In this document: positions 35,607 through 46,844 of the stretch, piece after piece
How the letters are laid out: every line of letters begins with the position of its first letter
Numbering within the stretch: position 1 is the first letter of the stretch
From: Saccopteryx bilineata
Lineage: Eukaryota > Chordata > Mammalia > Chiroptera > Emballonuridae
Length of the DNA: 64,000 nucleotides
Direction: 5' to 3'
NCBI RefSeq assembly: GCF_036850765.1
Contig: NC_089495.1
Coordinates: forward strand, 23,094,875-23,158,874
Notes under the pieces: generated by a model
Told to the model about the DNA's origin: nothing
Seen by the model: only the letters and a program-made list of their open reading frames with translations
Databases searched by the model: none
Program-made: the position numbers and the translations under genes

Positions 35607-35822
35607 TGTATTTTTCTGAAGTGAGAAGCAGGGAGGCAGAGACAGACTCCTACTTGTGCCTGACTGGGGTCCACCCAGCATGACCACCAGGGGCAATGCT
35701 CTGCCCATCTGGGGTGTTGCTCCATTGCAACCGGAGCCATTCTAGCACCTGAGGCAGAGACCATGGAGCCATCCTCAGTGCCTGGGCCAACTTTGCTCCA
35801 ATGGAGCCTTGGCTGCAGGAGG

Positions 35823-35858
<36 letters not shown>

Positions 35859-35974
35859 AGGGGGGAGGGGGGAGGAGCAGATGGGCGCTTCTCCTGTGTG
35901 CCCTGGCCAGGAATTGAACCCAGGACATCCACACATCAGGTCAATGCCCTACCACTGAGTCAACTGGCCAGGGC
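35590..35974 (-). mobile_element. SINE-A, older sub-type
   Basis: A T-rich tail and an expanded (GA)n at 35827-35855 are visible. CT-rich text (CTCTTTTTTCTTTTC / CTCTTTTCTTTTTT) on both sides is a probable duplication. Confidence 0.88.
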
Positions 35975-36239
35975 CTCTTTTCTTTTTTGAAAGAATCATC
36001 CTACTCAACCTTTTCAAATAAAGGATACACCTTTTAATAGCAAGACTGTAATTCATCATAAAGATGGAAGAAGCACACCTTGTCTTTAGCTCATCTGAGC
36101 TAATTCCAGAAAAGCAGGTTATGCTTTAGCATTGCATACCATATTGTAGAGACATAGCTTATCGTAAATTTATTTCATGTGGTCATGGGGAAGCGTATCA
36201 GTGAAGAAATTTACTGACTGGCAGCTTATGTTTGTACTT

Positions 36240-36420
36240 CTGTTAAAATATGTGTGCACTCTCATGTGGTCTTGACAGCAGCTCTGAGCAGGAGGTAAAC
36301 CATGATCACTAGTCCGATGTTACAAATAAGCAAGATGAAGCACCTTTCCCAAAGTTGATACATACAAGTGGCAGAGCTTTGGCTCAGCACAGATCCTCAT
36401 CTCTAAATTTCCGTGACACC
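36240..36420 (+). repeat. MIR
   Basis: GACAGCAGCTCTGAGCAGGAGG, GATGTTACAAATAAGCAAGATG and AAGTGGCAGAGCTTTGG follow MIR order. Confidence 0.65.
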
Positions 36421-36594
36421 AGGTTCACTCAGAAGAATCACAAGTCAACATAAGCAGTAACTCTGTGATCAAACCATTGTTGATATCTTATCATATATAA
36501 CTCAAAAGCTCACCGATTGAATAACAGCTAATATCAAGTACTTGCATGTCACTCATTTTAAAACATTTAAATTAAAAAAAAAAATCATTTTTGG

Positions 36595-36770
36595 CCTGAC
36601 CTGTAGTGGCGCAGTGGATAAAGCATTGACTTGGAATGCTGAGGTCACCGGTGCAAAACCCCGGACTTGCTCAGTCAAGACATATGCGAGAAGCAACTAC
36701 AAGTTGATACTTCCCACTCCTCTCCCTGCCTTTCTCTCTCTCTCCTCTCTCTGTAATGAATAGGTAAAAA
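36595..36770 (+). mobile_element. SINE-B
   Basis: Head GCCTGACCTGTAGTGGCGCAG with intact A-box-like and B-box-like (GGTGCAAAACCCC) regions. Its tail faces the tail of the next, inverted SINE-B. Confidence 0.88.
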
Positions 36771-36789
36771 TCTTTTTAAAAAATAATAA

Positions 36790-37002
36790 TTTTTTAAAAA
36801 GATTTTATTTATTGATTATAGAGAGAGGAGGGAGAGAAAGACAGGAGGACGGGGGGTGGGCAGCAGAGGATGGGGTAGGAAACAGAAGCACCAATTCATA
36901 ATTGTTTCTTATATGTGCCTTGACCAGACAAGCCCAGGGTTTTGAACTGGTCACCTCAGCATTCAGCTCAACGCCTTATCCACTATGCCACCTCAAGTCA
37001 AG
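36790..37002 (-). mobile_element. SINE-B, diverged
   Basis: Head complement reads TATGCCACCTCAAGTCAAGC with several substitutions, so it is older than its neighbour. Confidence 0.85.
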
Positions 37003-38030
37003 CAATTTTTAATTTTTAAATTACAGTAGCCATATAATACTGTGTACAACATAGTGATTAGACATTTATATAACTTACAAAGTGATCACCCTGATAAATC
37101 TAGGACTCATCTGACACCATGCATAGTTATTACACTGTTTTTGACTAGATTCTCAATGCTGTACTTTACCTCCCCATGACTGTTTTGTAACTACCAATTT
37201 GTACTTCTTAATCCCTTTACTTTTTTCACCCATCCACCCTAAGTCCCCCCGCCATCTGGCAACCATCAAAATGTTCTCTGTATCTATGAGTTTGTTCTGT
37301 TTTGTTTATTTTGTTTTTTAGATTCCACTTGTAAGTGAAATCATATGGCGTTTGTTTTTCTCTCCCTTACTTATTTCAGCGCAGTACCCTCTAGGTCCAT
37401 TCATGTTGTTGGAGATGGCAAGATTTCATTCTTTTGTTTGGCCAACTCATATTCCACTGTATATATACATCATTTCTTTATCCATTCATCTACTGATTAA
37501 TACTTAGATTGCTTCCATATCATGGCTATTATAAATAATGCTGCAATGGACATATGGATGCATATGTCTTTTTTAATTAGTCTCTTGAGTTTCTTCAGAT
37601 AAATACCCAGAATTGGAATTGTTGGGCCTTTCTTTGTCTCTTGGTATAGCCTTTGTTTTCATGACTGTTTTGTCTGGTATAAGCTACCGTAGCTTTTTTT
37701 TATTCCTGTTTCCATTTCTATGAAATATCTATTTCCATTCCTTCACTTTTAGTATGTGTGTGTCTTTTGATCAGAAGTGAGTCTCTTATAGACATCATAC
37801 TGTATGTACGGGTCTTATTTTCTTATCCATTCAACCACCCTATATATTTTGATTAAAGCATTTACTCCATTTACATTTAAAGTAATTATTGATAGATATG
37901 TAGTTACTGTCATTTTATTATTCATATTTTTTTATCTTTTTCTTCTTCTCTTTAAAAAAATCCTTTCAACATTTATTGTAATACTGGTTTGGTGGTGTTG
38001 AATTCCTTTAGATGTTTTTTGTCTAGGAAA
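37003..38030 (-). mobile_element. L1, inverted
   Basis: CTCTAGGTCCATTCATGTTG, TATAAATAATGCTGCAATGG and CATTTAAAGTAATTATTGATAG are inverted L1 landmarks. Confidence 0.75.
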
Positions 38031-38612
38031 CTTCATCTGTCCTTTGAATCTAAATGATAGCTTTGCCGGGTAGAGTAATCTTGGTTGTAGGTCAAACACA
38101 TTCAACTTTTAATGAAAGTGTCAACGGGTGCTTAAAATGTTTGTTAGTGATCATGTTACAGAAGCTGGGGCATATACTTCCTTTCATAATCTCCCCGCAT
38201 ATGGTCCTCAATATTTCTTCACTGACTGCTGCTCAGTTCAACTGACATTCAAGAGGCAGACAGAATTTGTTGAGTCAGACCAGGTGACAGGCCATAGTCT
38301 GTGATAACAAGTCTGATCATATCTGGACAGCAGAAATCGAGATCAGCACTCATAAAATAAATTCCAGGTAGCTCCAGAGCAAATAATGCTTTTCAAAAAA
38401 CATCTAGAATGTTTAACTTATGTGGCATCCAACTTGTAAGACAAGTCAGTAGATCTACATCACAGTTGAAATATGAATCATTTAGCAAAGTCGGCCTGCA
38501 ACGATTTCCATGTTTTGAATATGGCATAAATAGATATAATGGGAGTGCCAGATGAGGCAATGTCACTATTTGGTCTTTAAAAGTCAATGAATATTCTAGC
38601 AAAATTCATATG
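38031..38612. other. Unassigned sequence
   Basis: Possibly further decayed L1 at the start (TAGCTTTGCCGGGTAGAG); otherwise nothing recognised. Confidence 0.35.
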
Positions 38613-38625
38613 CTTGCTCTCATTT

Positions 38626-38809
38626 AAAAAATATTTTATTAATTGATTTTAGAGAGAGAAGGGAGAGAGAGAAAAACATTGATTCATTGTTCCACTCACC
38701 CATGTACTCATTGGTTGATTCTTGGATGTACCATGACCCGGGGTCAAACCGTTCAACCTTGGCATATTGGGGATGATGCTCTAACCAAGTGAGCTGCCTG
38801 GCCAAGACT
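38626..38809 (-). mobile_element. VES-like SINE
   Basis: Flanks CTTGCTCTCATTT and CTTGCTCTTATTT at 38613-38625 and 38810-38822. Confidence 0.88.
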
Positions 38810-38866
38810 CTTGCTCTTATTTTTTTCTAAAGTAATTTAGTAAAGACATGGATTAAAGACTATTAT

Positions 38867-39036
38867 GCCCTGGCTGGCATGAGCATTGGTTAGAGCATTG
38901 TTCTAATACGCCACGGTTGCAGGTTCGATCCCCCAGTAAGGGCACATACAAGAATCAACCAATGAATGTATAAATAAGTGAAACAACAAATCAATCTCTC
39001 TCTCTCTCTCTCAAATCAATCAATAAGAATAAATAA
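38867..39036 (+). mobile_element. VES-like SINE, first half of a composite
   Basis: Head GCCCTGGCTGGCATGAGC, B box GGTTCGATCCC and CT-rich end. The left flank AGACTATTAT (38857-38866) is matched only after the adjoining SINE-C, at 39434-39443. Confidence 0.88.
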
Positions 39037-39397
39037 AGTCTGACCAGGTGGTGGTGAAGTGGACAGAATGTCGGACTGGGATGCAGAGGACCCAGGTTCG
39101 AAACCCTGAGGTCGCGGGCTTGAGCCCAGGCTCATCTGGCTTGAGCATGGGATCATAGACATGAACCCATGGTCACTGGCTTGAGCCCAAAGGTCTCTTG
39201 GCTTGAAGTTCAAAGTTGATGCTTGAGCCCAAGGTCACTGGCTTGAGCAAGAGGTCACTCGCTCTGCTGTAGCTCCCAGTCAAGGTACACATGAGAAAGC
39301 AATCAATGAACAATTAAGGTGCCGCAACGAAGAATTTATGCTTCTCATCTCTCTCCCGTCCAGTCTGTCGCCCTCTCTGTCTCTCTCTTGGTTTCTG

Positions 39398-39428
<31 letters not shown>
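39037..39428 (+). mobile_element. SINE-C, second half of a composite, ending in (CA)n
   Basis: Head GTCTGACCAGGTGGTGGTG directly follows the VES-like A-rich tail. Internal GGTCACTGGCTTGAGC units are present and a (CA)15 tract occupies the end. Confidence 0.88.
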
Positions 39429-39430
<2 letters not shown>

Positions 39431-39473
39431 TAGAGACTATTATTCACTTAAAAAGCTATTCATTCTACAAATA

Positions 39474-39540
39474 CAGGGGTGGGCAAAAGCACGTTTACAG
39501 TTGTGAACATGAGAAAAAGAGTTTCTTCTATATTTATCAA
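39474..39540. mobile_element. Left-end fragment of the same mariner-type MITE
   Basis: After TA at 39472-39473 it reads CAGGGGTGGGCAAAAGCACG, then GTTTACAGTTGTGAACATG. The right terminal repeat is missing; sequence becomes unrelated after about 39540. Confidence 0.7.
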
Positions 39541-39582
39541 CTGTGTGCCAGGCACACAATCTAACTGAATGTATCATTTTCT

Positions 39583-39785
39583 AAAATATTTTTTTTAATT
39601 TATTCATTTTAGAGAGGAGAGGGAGAGAAAGAGAGAGAGAGAGGAGAGAAAGAGAGAGAGAAGGGGGGAGGAGCTGGAAGCATCAACTCCCATATGTGCC
39701 TTGACCAGGCAAGCCCAGGGATTCGAACCGGCGACCTCAGCATTTCCAGGTCGACGCTTTATCCACTGCGTCACCACAGGTCAGG
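39583..39785 (-). mobile_element. SINE-B
   Basis: Perfect 18-bp duplication CTGAATGTATCATTTTCT at 39565-39582 and 39786-39803: a young insertion. Confidence 0.95.
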
Positions 39786-39803
39786 CTGAATGTATCATTT
39801 TCT

Positions 39804-40590
39804 TATGTTAATAATGGAAATTAAGTAAGTTTTGGCTAACATTCCTGTTGGAATACCAGGTATACCTGAGCATACTTGAAACCCAAAATATTAGTTATTT
39901 TAGAACACTTTTAGATCAACTAAGACACTTTCTGAAGTGTTCGCGTCAAATGCTCTAGATATTGCAGAGTTCTAGCAGAATTAAGTCAGAGCCATGAATG
40001 TTCCGAGATGTTGTAGAGAATGATCTTATTATGCCCGAAAAAGAGGTAGGGGGACTAGATGGGAAAGTGGTGGTGGAGAGTAAAGAACCGGGGAGGGGGG
40101 GGGTTGATGTAGAGCAAACCAAAAGGACCCAGCAGACCTGAGGAACAGAGAACTAAATGTAAACCTGATCACATCACTTGTTTGCTCAAACCCCTTCAAA
40201 CGCTGAGAACAACACTGTTGGTTTCCTACCCAAAAGCTATTACTCTTCCCTTTCTTCCTTGCAGATAGAAGCCACCTATCACAAATGATGAAAATGTCAG
40301 ATATTTTCCCAGCATTCAGTGCAGGTAGGGCTTCCCATGTGATCTGGTTCTGGCCAATGAGAGATGGGGAATTCTGCTAGAGGATTCTGGAAAAAACCTT
40401 CTTCCCTGCTTTTTCAGGCCATGAATGTAATTGTGTAAAAAATGTGATGCTTGGAATTGCTGCAGCTATTTTGGAACTATAAGGGAAGATACATCACAAG
40501 ACTATAAAAAGTATTACACACACTGACAACAGCAGAGTGAAATGATAAACCATCCCAGGGACCACACTTGTTATATGAAAAAAATTTTGG
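39804..40590. other. Sequence without genes or recognised repeats
   Basis: Contains a GGGGAGGGGGGGGG run near 40091. Nothing else recognised. Confidence 0.4.
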
Positions 40591-40775
40591 CCCTATCTGT
40601 GGTGGCACAGTGACCTGTGATGGTGCAGTGGATGGAGCTTCAACCTGGAATGCTGAGGCCACCAGTTCAAAACCCCACACATACAAGAAGCAACTACTAC
40701 AAGTTGATGTTTCCTGCTTCTTCCCACCTTTCTTTTTCTCTCCTCTCACTACAATCAATAAATATTAAAAAATAT
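40591..40775 (+). mobile_element. SINE-B with duplicated head
   Basis: The head motif occurs twice: CTATCTGTGGTGGCACAGTG, then GACCTGTGATGGTGCAGTGG at 40612. Probably a local duplication. Confidence 0.8.
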
Positions 40776-40814
40776 TTTTTTTCTCTGGTTTAAATTACTT
40801 TTAGTAAATTCTTT

Positions 40815-41290
40815 TGTTACCTGCAGCTGAAAACATTCTCATGAGTTCATTGTGTTACTACCTTAGAATAAAGTCCAAATTACTTCCCATAACTTGTGAA
40901 GTTCTTAAACTCTACATCATCTCCCCTCCCCCTTTACTTCTCTTAGCTAATCACGCACCATTCTTTGCGTTCTTCAGTTGTTACTTTCCAGTTCTCTAGA
41001 TGAAGTCCTCTCTTGTCCCTCTGACTTGTTTCTAACTGGAACACCCTCCACTCCTACTTTTAACTGGGCGTGACTGCTCACCCTTCCACTGCGCCACCAC
41101 AGGTCAGGCTGATGGCTCATCCTTTAGGGCTCAGTGAGATGTCACACCTCCTAGAAGTCTCTACTGAGCATGCGGAGTATGTATTTCCCACACTTACGAC
41201 ATCCCTAGAAATGTGAACTTCTATAATTATAGCACGTATTCGACTTCATCCTAACTGCTTAACAAACTGTCTGGTCCATGCAAATAGATT
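40815..41290 (+). repeat. L2, with a tiny SINE-B insert
   Basis: CTCATCCTTTAGGGCTCAGTGAGATGTCACACCTCC is broken by the insert at 41085 but otherwise follows L2 3' sense order. Confidence 0.7.
41085..41109 (-). mobile_element. SINE-B remnant: head only
   Basis: Only CACTGCGCCACCACAGGTCAGGC remains. Flanks TGACTGCTCACCCTT and TGATGGCTCATCCTT look like a diverged target duplication. Confidence 0.7.
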
Positions 41291-42061
41291 TTGTGTCTCT
41301 TTTGTTTTGTTTGTATCCCAAGAATCAAAATAATTTCAAAGATCAATTAGAAAAAGGCAATCATCTTTAGAAAAATGCTCAGACATGACAGGAAGTTGAA
41401 ATGGTTATAAACTGGTGAAAAGACGGTGAGACCACCTAACAACCAGGAAATGCAGATTAGAAGAGTAATATCAGAGAAGTAGGTGAAGGGGGTCAAAGGT
41501 AAAAGGAAAAAAATATTTTCACCAGCAGATTGGCAAAATGAGAACGTTTACCCAATGCTGGAAATGGTGTAATAAAATAGTAACACTTAGAATTTGTCTA
41601 CCATCTAACCTAGCTATTTCTTTAGTGTATTCTAAGGAAATAATTAGGCAATGTTCACCATAGCACGGTTTAATATTTAAAAAAAAAAAAACCCTGTAAA
41701 ATATTTAAGTGTTTAAGATATACCCAGATACCTTGACATCAGTTTTGGTAATTTTTTAAAAATCAGACACCAAAAGCAAAATAACAAGTGAGACTACATC
41801 AAACTAAAAAGCTTCTTCACAACAAAGGAAACCATCAACAAAGTGAAAAGGCAATTTACTGAATGGAAGAGAGTATTTGCAAATCTGGTAAGGGGTCAAT
41901 ATCCAAAAAATATGTATATATAAAAAAACTCATACAACTCCGTAACAAAAACAAAAAACAGAGCCCAATCCAATAAAAAAAAATCGGCAGAACATCTGTA
42001 TAGACATTTTTTCCAAAGAAGAGATATAGATGGCTAACAGGTGTATCAAAAGATGCTTATC

Positions 42062-42447
42062 GCCCTGGCCGGTTGGCTCAGCAGTGGGGCGTTGGCCTGG
42101 CGTGCGGGGGACCTGGGTTCGATTCCCGGCCAGGGCACATAGGAGAGGCGCCCATTTGCTTCTCCACACACCCCCCCCCCTTCCTCTCTGTCTCTCTCTT
42201 CCCCTCCCACGGCCGGGGCTCCATTGGACCAGGGATGGCCCGGGCGCTGGGGATGGCTCCTTGGCCTCTGCCCCAGGCGCTGGAGTGGCTTTGGTCGCGG
42301 CGGGGCGACGCCCCCTGGTGGGCAGAGCGTCGCCCCCTGGTGGGCAGAGCGGCGCCCCTGGTGGGCGTGCCAGGTGGATCCCGGTTGGGCGCATGCGGGA
42401 GTCTGTCTGTCTCTCCCCTTTAATATTAAAATTAAAAAAAAAAAAAA
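42062..42447 (+). mobile_element. SINE-A in L1
   Basis: Flanks AAAAGATGCTTATC at 42048-42061 and 42448-42461. GC-rich sub-type with GGTCGCGGCGGGGCGACG. Confidence 0.94.
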
Positions 42448-42843
42448 AAAAGATGCTTATCATCATTAGTTATCGGGAAATGCAAACCAAAACCACAAAG
42501 AGATTTCATCTCATACCTGTTAGAGTGGCTATTATAAAAAAGACAAGAAATAGCAAGTGTTGGTGAGGATGTGGAGAAGGGGACCCAGGGGACCCTCATC
42601 ACTGCTGGTGGGAATGTGAACTGGTGCAGCCACTCTGGAAAACAGCCTGGAGGAAATCCCTCAGAAAATTAAAAACAGCAACAAGTGTATGATTCAGCAA
42701 TTTATCCAAATTAAAAATAAAAACACGAACTCAAAAAGATGATACACATCTTCATGTTCATTGCAGCATTGTTTACAATCGTCAATATTTGGAAATAACC
42801 TAAGCGTCTACCGATGGATGAATGGATAAAGAAATTGTTTATA

Positions 42844-43272
42844 AGCCCTGGCCGGTTGGCTCAGCGGTAGAGCGTCGGCCTAGGGTGCGGAGGACCCGGG
42901 TTCGATTCCCGGCCAGGGCACACAGGAGAAGCGCCCATTTGCTTCTCCACCCCTCCGCCACGCTTTCCTCCCTGTCTCTCTCTTCCCCTCCCGCAGCCAA
43001 GGCTCCATTGGAGCAAAGATGGCCCGGGCGCTGGGGATGGCTCTGTGGCCTCTACCTCAGGTGCTAGAGTGGCTCTGATCGCAACATGGCGACGCCCAGG
43101 ATGGGCAGAGCATCGCCCCCTGGTGGGCAGAGCGTCGCCCCTGGTGGGCGTGCCGGGTGGATCCCGGTCGGGCGCATGCGGGAGTCTGTCTGACTGTCTC
43201 TCCCTGTTTCCAGCTTCAGAAAAATGAAAAAATAAAAAAAATTAAAAAAAAATAAAAAAAATAAAAATAAAA
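42844..43272 (+). mobile_element. SINE-A in L1
   Basis: Flanks AAAGAAATTGTTTATA at 42828-42843 and 43273-43288. Sub-type with CGCAACATGGCGACGCCC. Confidence 0.95.
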
Positions 43273-43841
43273 AAAGAAATTGTTTATATATGATATTTAT
43301 AGGAAAAAAAGAGAAAATACGTTTTTCTCATATATATGCAATATTAGCCACACACAAAAAAAAGAATGAAATCTTGCCACTGGCAACAACTTGGATGGAC
43401 CTTGAGGGCATTGTGCTGAGTGAAATAAGTGAGAGAAAGACAAATACCACGTGATCTTATACGGAATCTAAAAAACAATGCAGAGAACAGGCTGGTGGTT
43501 GCCTTAGTGGGCAGGGGGTGGAAGGCAGCAGAAATGGGTGAAAGGGGTCAAAAGCGAAAAAAAAACAAGGGAGTTGTGTGCATTAACATTTTTTTCTTTG
43601 TAACTTCCCATGATGGAGATGATCCCTCTAGCATTTATAAAATCACAAGCATATAAATGTTACATTAATTTTTACTATATGTCCGGGTGGAATAGCCATA
43701 AACAGAAAGCTGTTTTTTTATTCCCCCTTTTTTCACTCATTGCAAGTGTACTCAAGTCCCTAAGTTCAGCATTTCTAGGGAAAAAAAGAGAAAAACGCCT
43801 TTTTTCCCCATTAGATAGTCCTAAAATGAGGGGAGAATCTT

Positions 43842-44046
43842 TTCTTTAATTTTTATCTTTATAAGACTTTATTCATTTTAGAGAGGGGGAGGGAGAAAGA
43901 AAAAGAGAGAGAGAGAGAGAGGAGGGGGAGGAGCAGGAAGCATCAACTCCCATATGTGCCTTGACCGGGCAAGCCCAGGGTTTCGAACCAGCAACCTCAG
44001 TGTTCCAGGTCAACACTTTATCCACTGTGCCACCACAGGTCAGGCA
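43842..44046 (-). mobile_element. SINE-B
   Basis: Flanks GGGAGAATCTT at 43831-43841 and 44047-44057. Confidence 0.94.
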
Positions 44047-44057
44047 GGGAGAATCTT

Positions 44058-44950
44058 AGAATGTTAATTTAAGAATAAATTGTGGAACAAAAAAGAGAGG
44101 AATTTGGATACAAACCCCTTTCCTTTGACCCCCCCCCTTCCAGATTACAGCCCCATTTTCACTCTCATTTCTAAGGTGCTGGCGGCCGCCCAGGCGTGTC
44201 CGGGGTGACCCTTCAGTGGGGACCCTTCAGTGGAAGGATTTATCTTCCTCTGTGTTTATCTATGTGCTTTGCAGCTTCCCAAATTTTACTGCAGTTGTTT
44301 TCTTTCATTCTCTTTACCCTTATTAGTTTGTCTTAAAAATAACGACAACAGCAACAAATCCCTTGTGTTTTTATTAGAGGTTTTGAAACAGTGAATAGAA
44401 ATGTTTATGTTTAACAGGACATCTTCAAACACTAAAATGTCACAATCCATGTAAAAGTCTGTTCCATGCTCTTAGCTGAACACTTTTAAAAATTATTTTT
44501 ATTAGTGTGCTCGTCTCCTCTTACATCTGACCACTTAGTCTGTCTCTTTCCCGGCTAGTCTTTATCCTTGCCCTGTCTAAATACAGATATGTCATACAAT
44601 TCTATTCTCCCATCTTGTTATTGCTTAAGCTCACCTATGATTTCACTTCAGCCGGCGCACAAATACGTGTATTATCTTCTATGTCTTGGCTACAGACTCA
44701 TTTTTCGACAATCAGCATGATCTTGACACTAGCAAATTTCATATATCTGATGCGGAACCACTCTCTATATATTTATACAATCAGGTCTTCTGTGGACATG
44801 TCTCCCTCTTTTTACCTTTCCTTTTTGGAATTCACATAACCAAATTCTTGAAGCCTTGAAGCCCAGCTGTTAAGTCAAATGCCTGATTTTCCCTTCGCCC
44901 CTACAACTCAGACGTTGTCATCCATTTCTCATTGCTCAATCCTGGGCAAT
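44058..44950. other. Unassigned sequence
   Basis: GACCCTTCAGTGG occurs twice in tandem near 44208-44233, and a GCGGCCGC site lies at about 44184. No gene recognised. Confidence 0.4.
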
Positions 44951-45390
44951 TGATTGTTTCCCATCTACTGTCTTGAATCTACCTTACTAGCCATTGTTTC
45001 CCATCTACTGTCTTGAATCTACCTTACTAGCCATTGTTTCCCATCTACTGTCTTGAATCTACCTTACTAGCCATTGTTTCCCATCTACTGTCTTGAATCT
45101 ACCTTACTAGCCATTGTTTCCCATCTACTGTCTTGAATCTACCTTACTAGCCATTGTTTCCCATCTACTGTCTTGAATCTACCTTACTAGCCATTGTTTC
45201 CCATCTACTGTCTTGAATCTACCTTACTAGCCATTGTTTCCCATCTACTGTCTTGAATCTACCTTACTAGCCATTGTTTCCCATCTACTGTCTTGAATCT
45301 ACCTTACTAGCCATTGTTTCCCATCTACTGTCTTGAATCTACCTTACTAGCCATTGTTTCCCATCTACTGTCTTGAATCTACCTTACTAG
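44951..45390. repeat. 40-bp minisatellite, 11 tandem units
   Basis: The unit begins CCATTGTTTCCCATCTACTG and ends CTACCTTACTAG. Ten copies from 44991 to 45390 are identical; the first copy (44951-44990) differs only in its first two bases, and a 6-base partial unit with one mismatch follows. Because 40 is not a multiple of three, no frame is maintained, so it is not a protein repeat. The flanks are ordinary non-repetitive AT-rich DNA. Perfect identity means recent expansion, active homogenisation or an assembly effect. Confidence 0.97.
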
Positions 45391-45396
45391 CCACTG

Positions 45397-45954
45397 AAGA
45401 TTTTCCAAAGGGCAGTCCTTAATAATGACTACAGGAACTAAATCTTTAGCCTTACCTCCTAACACTCACAGGCTCACTGCACTCTAGACAAGTTAGAATA
45501 CAGTAAACATTTTAACTTTTCAAATTTAGCATTTGACCTTTGTTTATAAGTGACTCTATAAAAGGCCAGAGGCATTTGCTGATTTATTGTTTTCCTGAAG
45601 CACAAATTCAAACCACATATACTACAAAAGTGGTGACAGGAAAAGTCACTTAATCATCATTGTGCCTTGACGAGTGCACCGCAGCCAATTTCAGTCTGGC
45701 TTTGCCGTGTTCTACTTATCATCAGGTATTCAGCAGTTTTTATTACGGTTCTGAAGGGACCACCTACATTTCTCAATTCTACCTTACTGTCTTTTAGAAG
45801 GAAAAGTATACGTTAGCAATGGCACTTATGATTTTGGTTATTTTATGGGTAGAACCATTGTGTCACAGGTTACTCTACTTGCTCACCCTTGAAAATGCCC
45901 AGTGCTTTCCGGTTTCCCAGAGCCTTGCTTACACTGTTCCCCCTCTCCCTCCCC
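45397..45954. other. Unassigned sequence right of the minisatellite
   Basis: No gene or repeat recognised. Confidence 0.4.
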
Positions 45955-46485
45955 TAGTGTTTTCATTACATATTGCTACATGAGTAGCCACCCCAAATCT
46001 TAGTGGCTCAAAACAGTACTTGCCCACAAGTGTATCTGCAATGTGGGTGGGCAGTGTTCTGAGAAGACGGCCGGGGAGGCTCAATATGGAGGATGGTCTA
46101 CCTCAAGATGGCGCTCACAAGGCAATATGGAGGATGATCTACCTCAAGATGGCGCTCACAAGGCTGGTTGCCGGTGTTGTCTGTTGCAGGGCAACAAAGC
46201 TGAGGGAGTTGGGATGCGAGGGCTAAGGCTTGAATTTCCTCCATGTCGGTCTCTCCATGGGACTGTCTGGGCTTCGTCATCACATGGAAGCTGTCTTCCA
46301 AGAGAGAGGAAACAAAAGTTGCCAGAATATTTTAATGCCTGGACTCAGAATTAATTCCCACTATGTCATTTCTTCCAAACTCTATTGGTTAAAGCAGAAA
46401 CAGGCCCAGCTCAGATTCAAGGGCAGGGCATGCGAGCTCCAACTCCTGATGGCAGGAGTGGTACGCATGTACAAAGAGGTGAAGT
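45955..46485 (+). repeat. Old interspersed repeat, second copy of the 47.5-kb family
   Basis: Features shared with the 47485-48520 copy: TATTGCTACATGAGTAGCC at the start, a TCTATTGGTTAAAGC segment and GATTCAAGGGCAGGGCATG near the end. It contains the local 41-bp duplication at 46082-46163. Confidence 0.5.
46082..46163. repeat. 41-bp tandem duplication
   Basis: Two adjacent 41-bp copies beginning CAATATGGAGGATG are identical except at one base (G at about 46096, A in the second). Each carries CAAGATGGCGCTCAC, which resembles a YY1-type CAAGATGGCG motif. Confidence 0.95.
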
Positions 46486-46633
46486 TCTCTGAGGCTGTGT
46501 TTGAAGACTGGCTACCATCATCCACCCTATCGCCACAACAATACATTTCCATCCCTTATGAAAAATACACTATCTCTTCCCCTACGGATATCAAAATGTT
46601 TCATTCTATTACACATCATGTCATAGTCTCGAA

Positions 46634-46836
46634 CAAAGGTGAGCAAACCACAGCATGAGGGCCAAATCCAACCTGGGGACTATTTTTGTACAGCCCCTGA
46701 GATAAAAATGGTCTTTATATTTTCACAGGGTTATTAAAAACAAACAAACAAATAGAACATACACAGCGATCATACACGTGACTGCGAAGCTTGACGTACT
46801 TACTAGCTGACACTATACAGAAGTTTGCCAAACCTG
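46634..46836. mobile_element. MER5/Charlie-like hAT fragment
   Basis: The sequence reads GTGAGCAAACC...GAGGGCCAAATCCAACCTG...TTTTTGTACAGCCCC and ends AGTTTGCCAAACCTG, resembling the widespread mammalian MER5 family. Possible target duplication GTCTCGAA/GTCTAGGA matches at six of eight positions. It is ancient and non-coding. Confidence 0.75.
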
Positions 46837-46844
46837 GTCTAGGA

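Larger units (their letters stand above)
41740..43570 (+). mobile_element. L1 ORF2 end and 3' UTR, with two SINE-A insertions
   Basis: CAAACTAAAAAGCTTCTTCAC, GTTGGTGAGGATGTGGAGAAG, TGGTGGGAATGTGAACTGGTG and ACCTTGAGGGCATTGTGCTG follow L1 ORF2 3' order. Frames are broken. Confidence 0.85.

Noticed and set aside
44951..45390. CRISPR array
   Set aside because: The repeats are directly tandem with no unique spacers, and the genome is mammalian.
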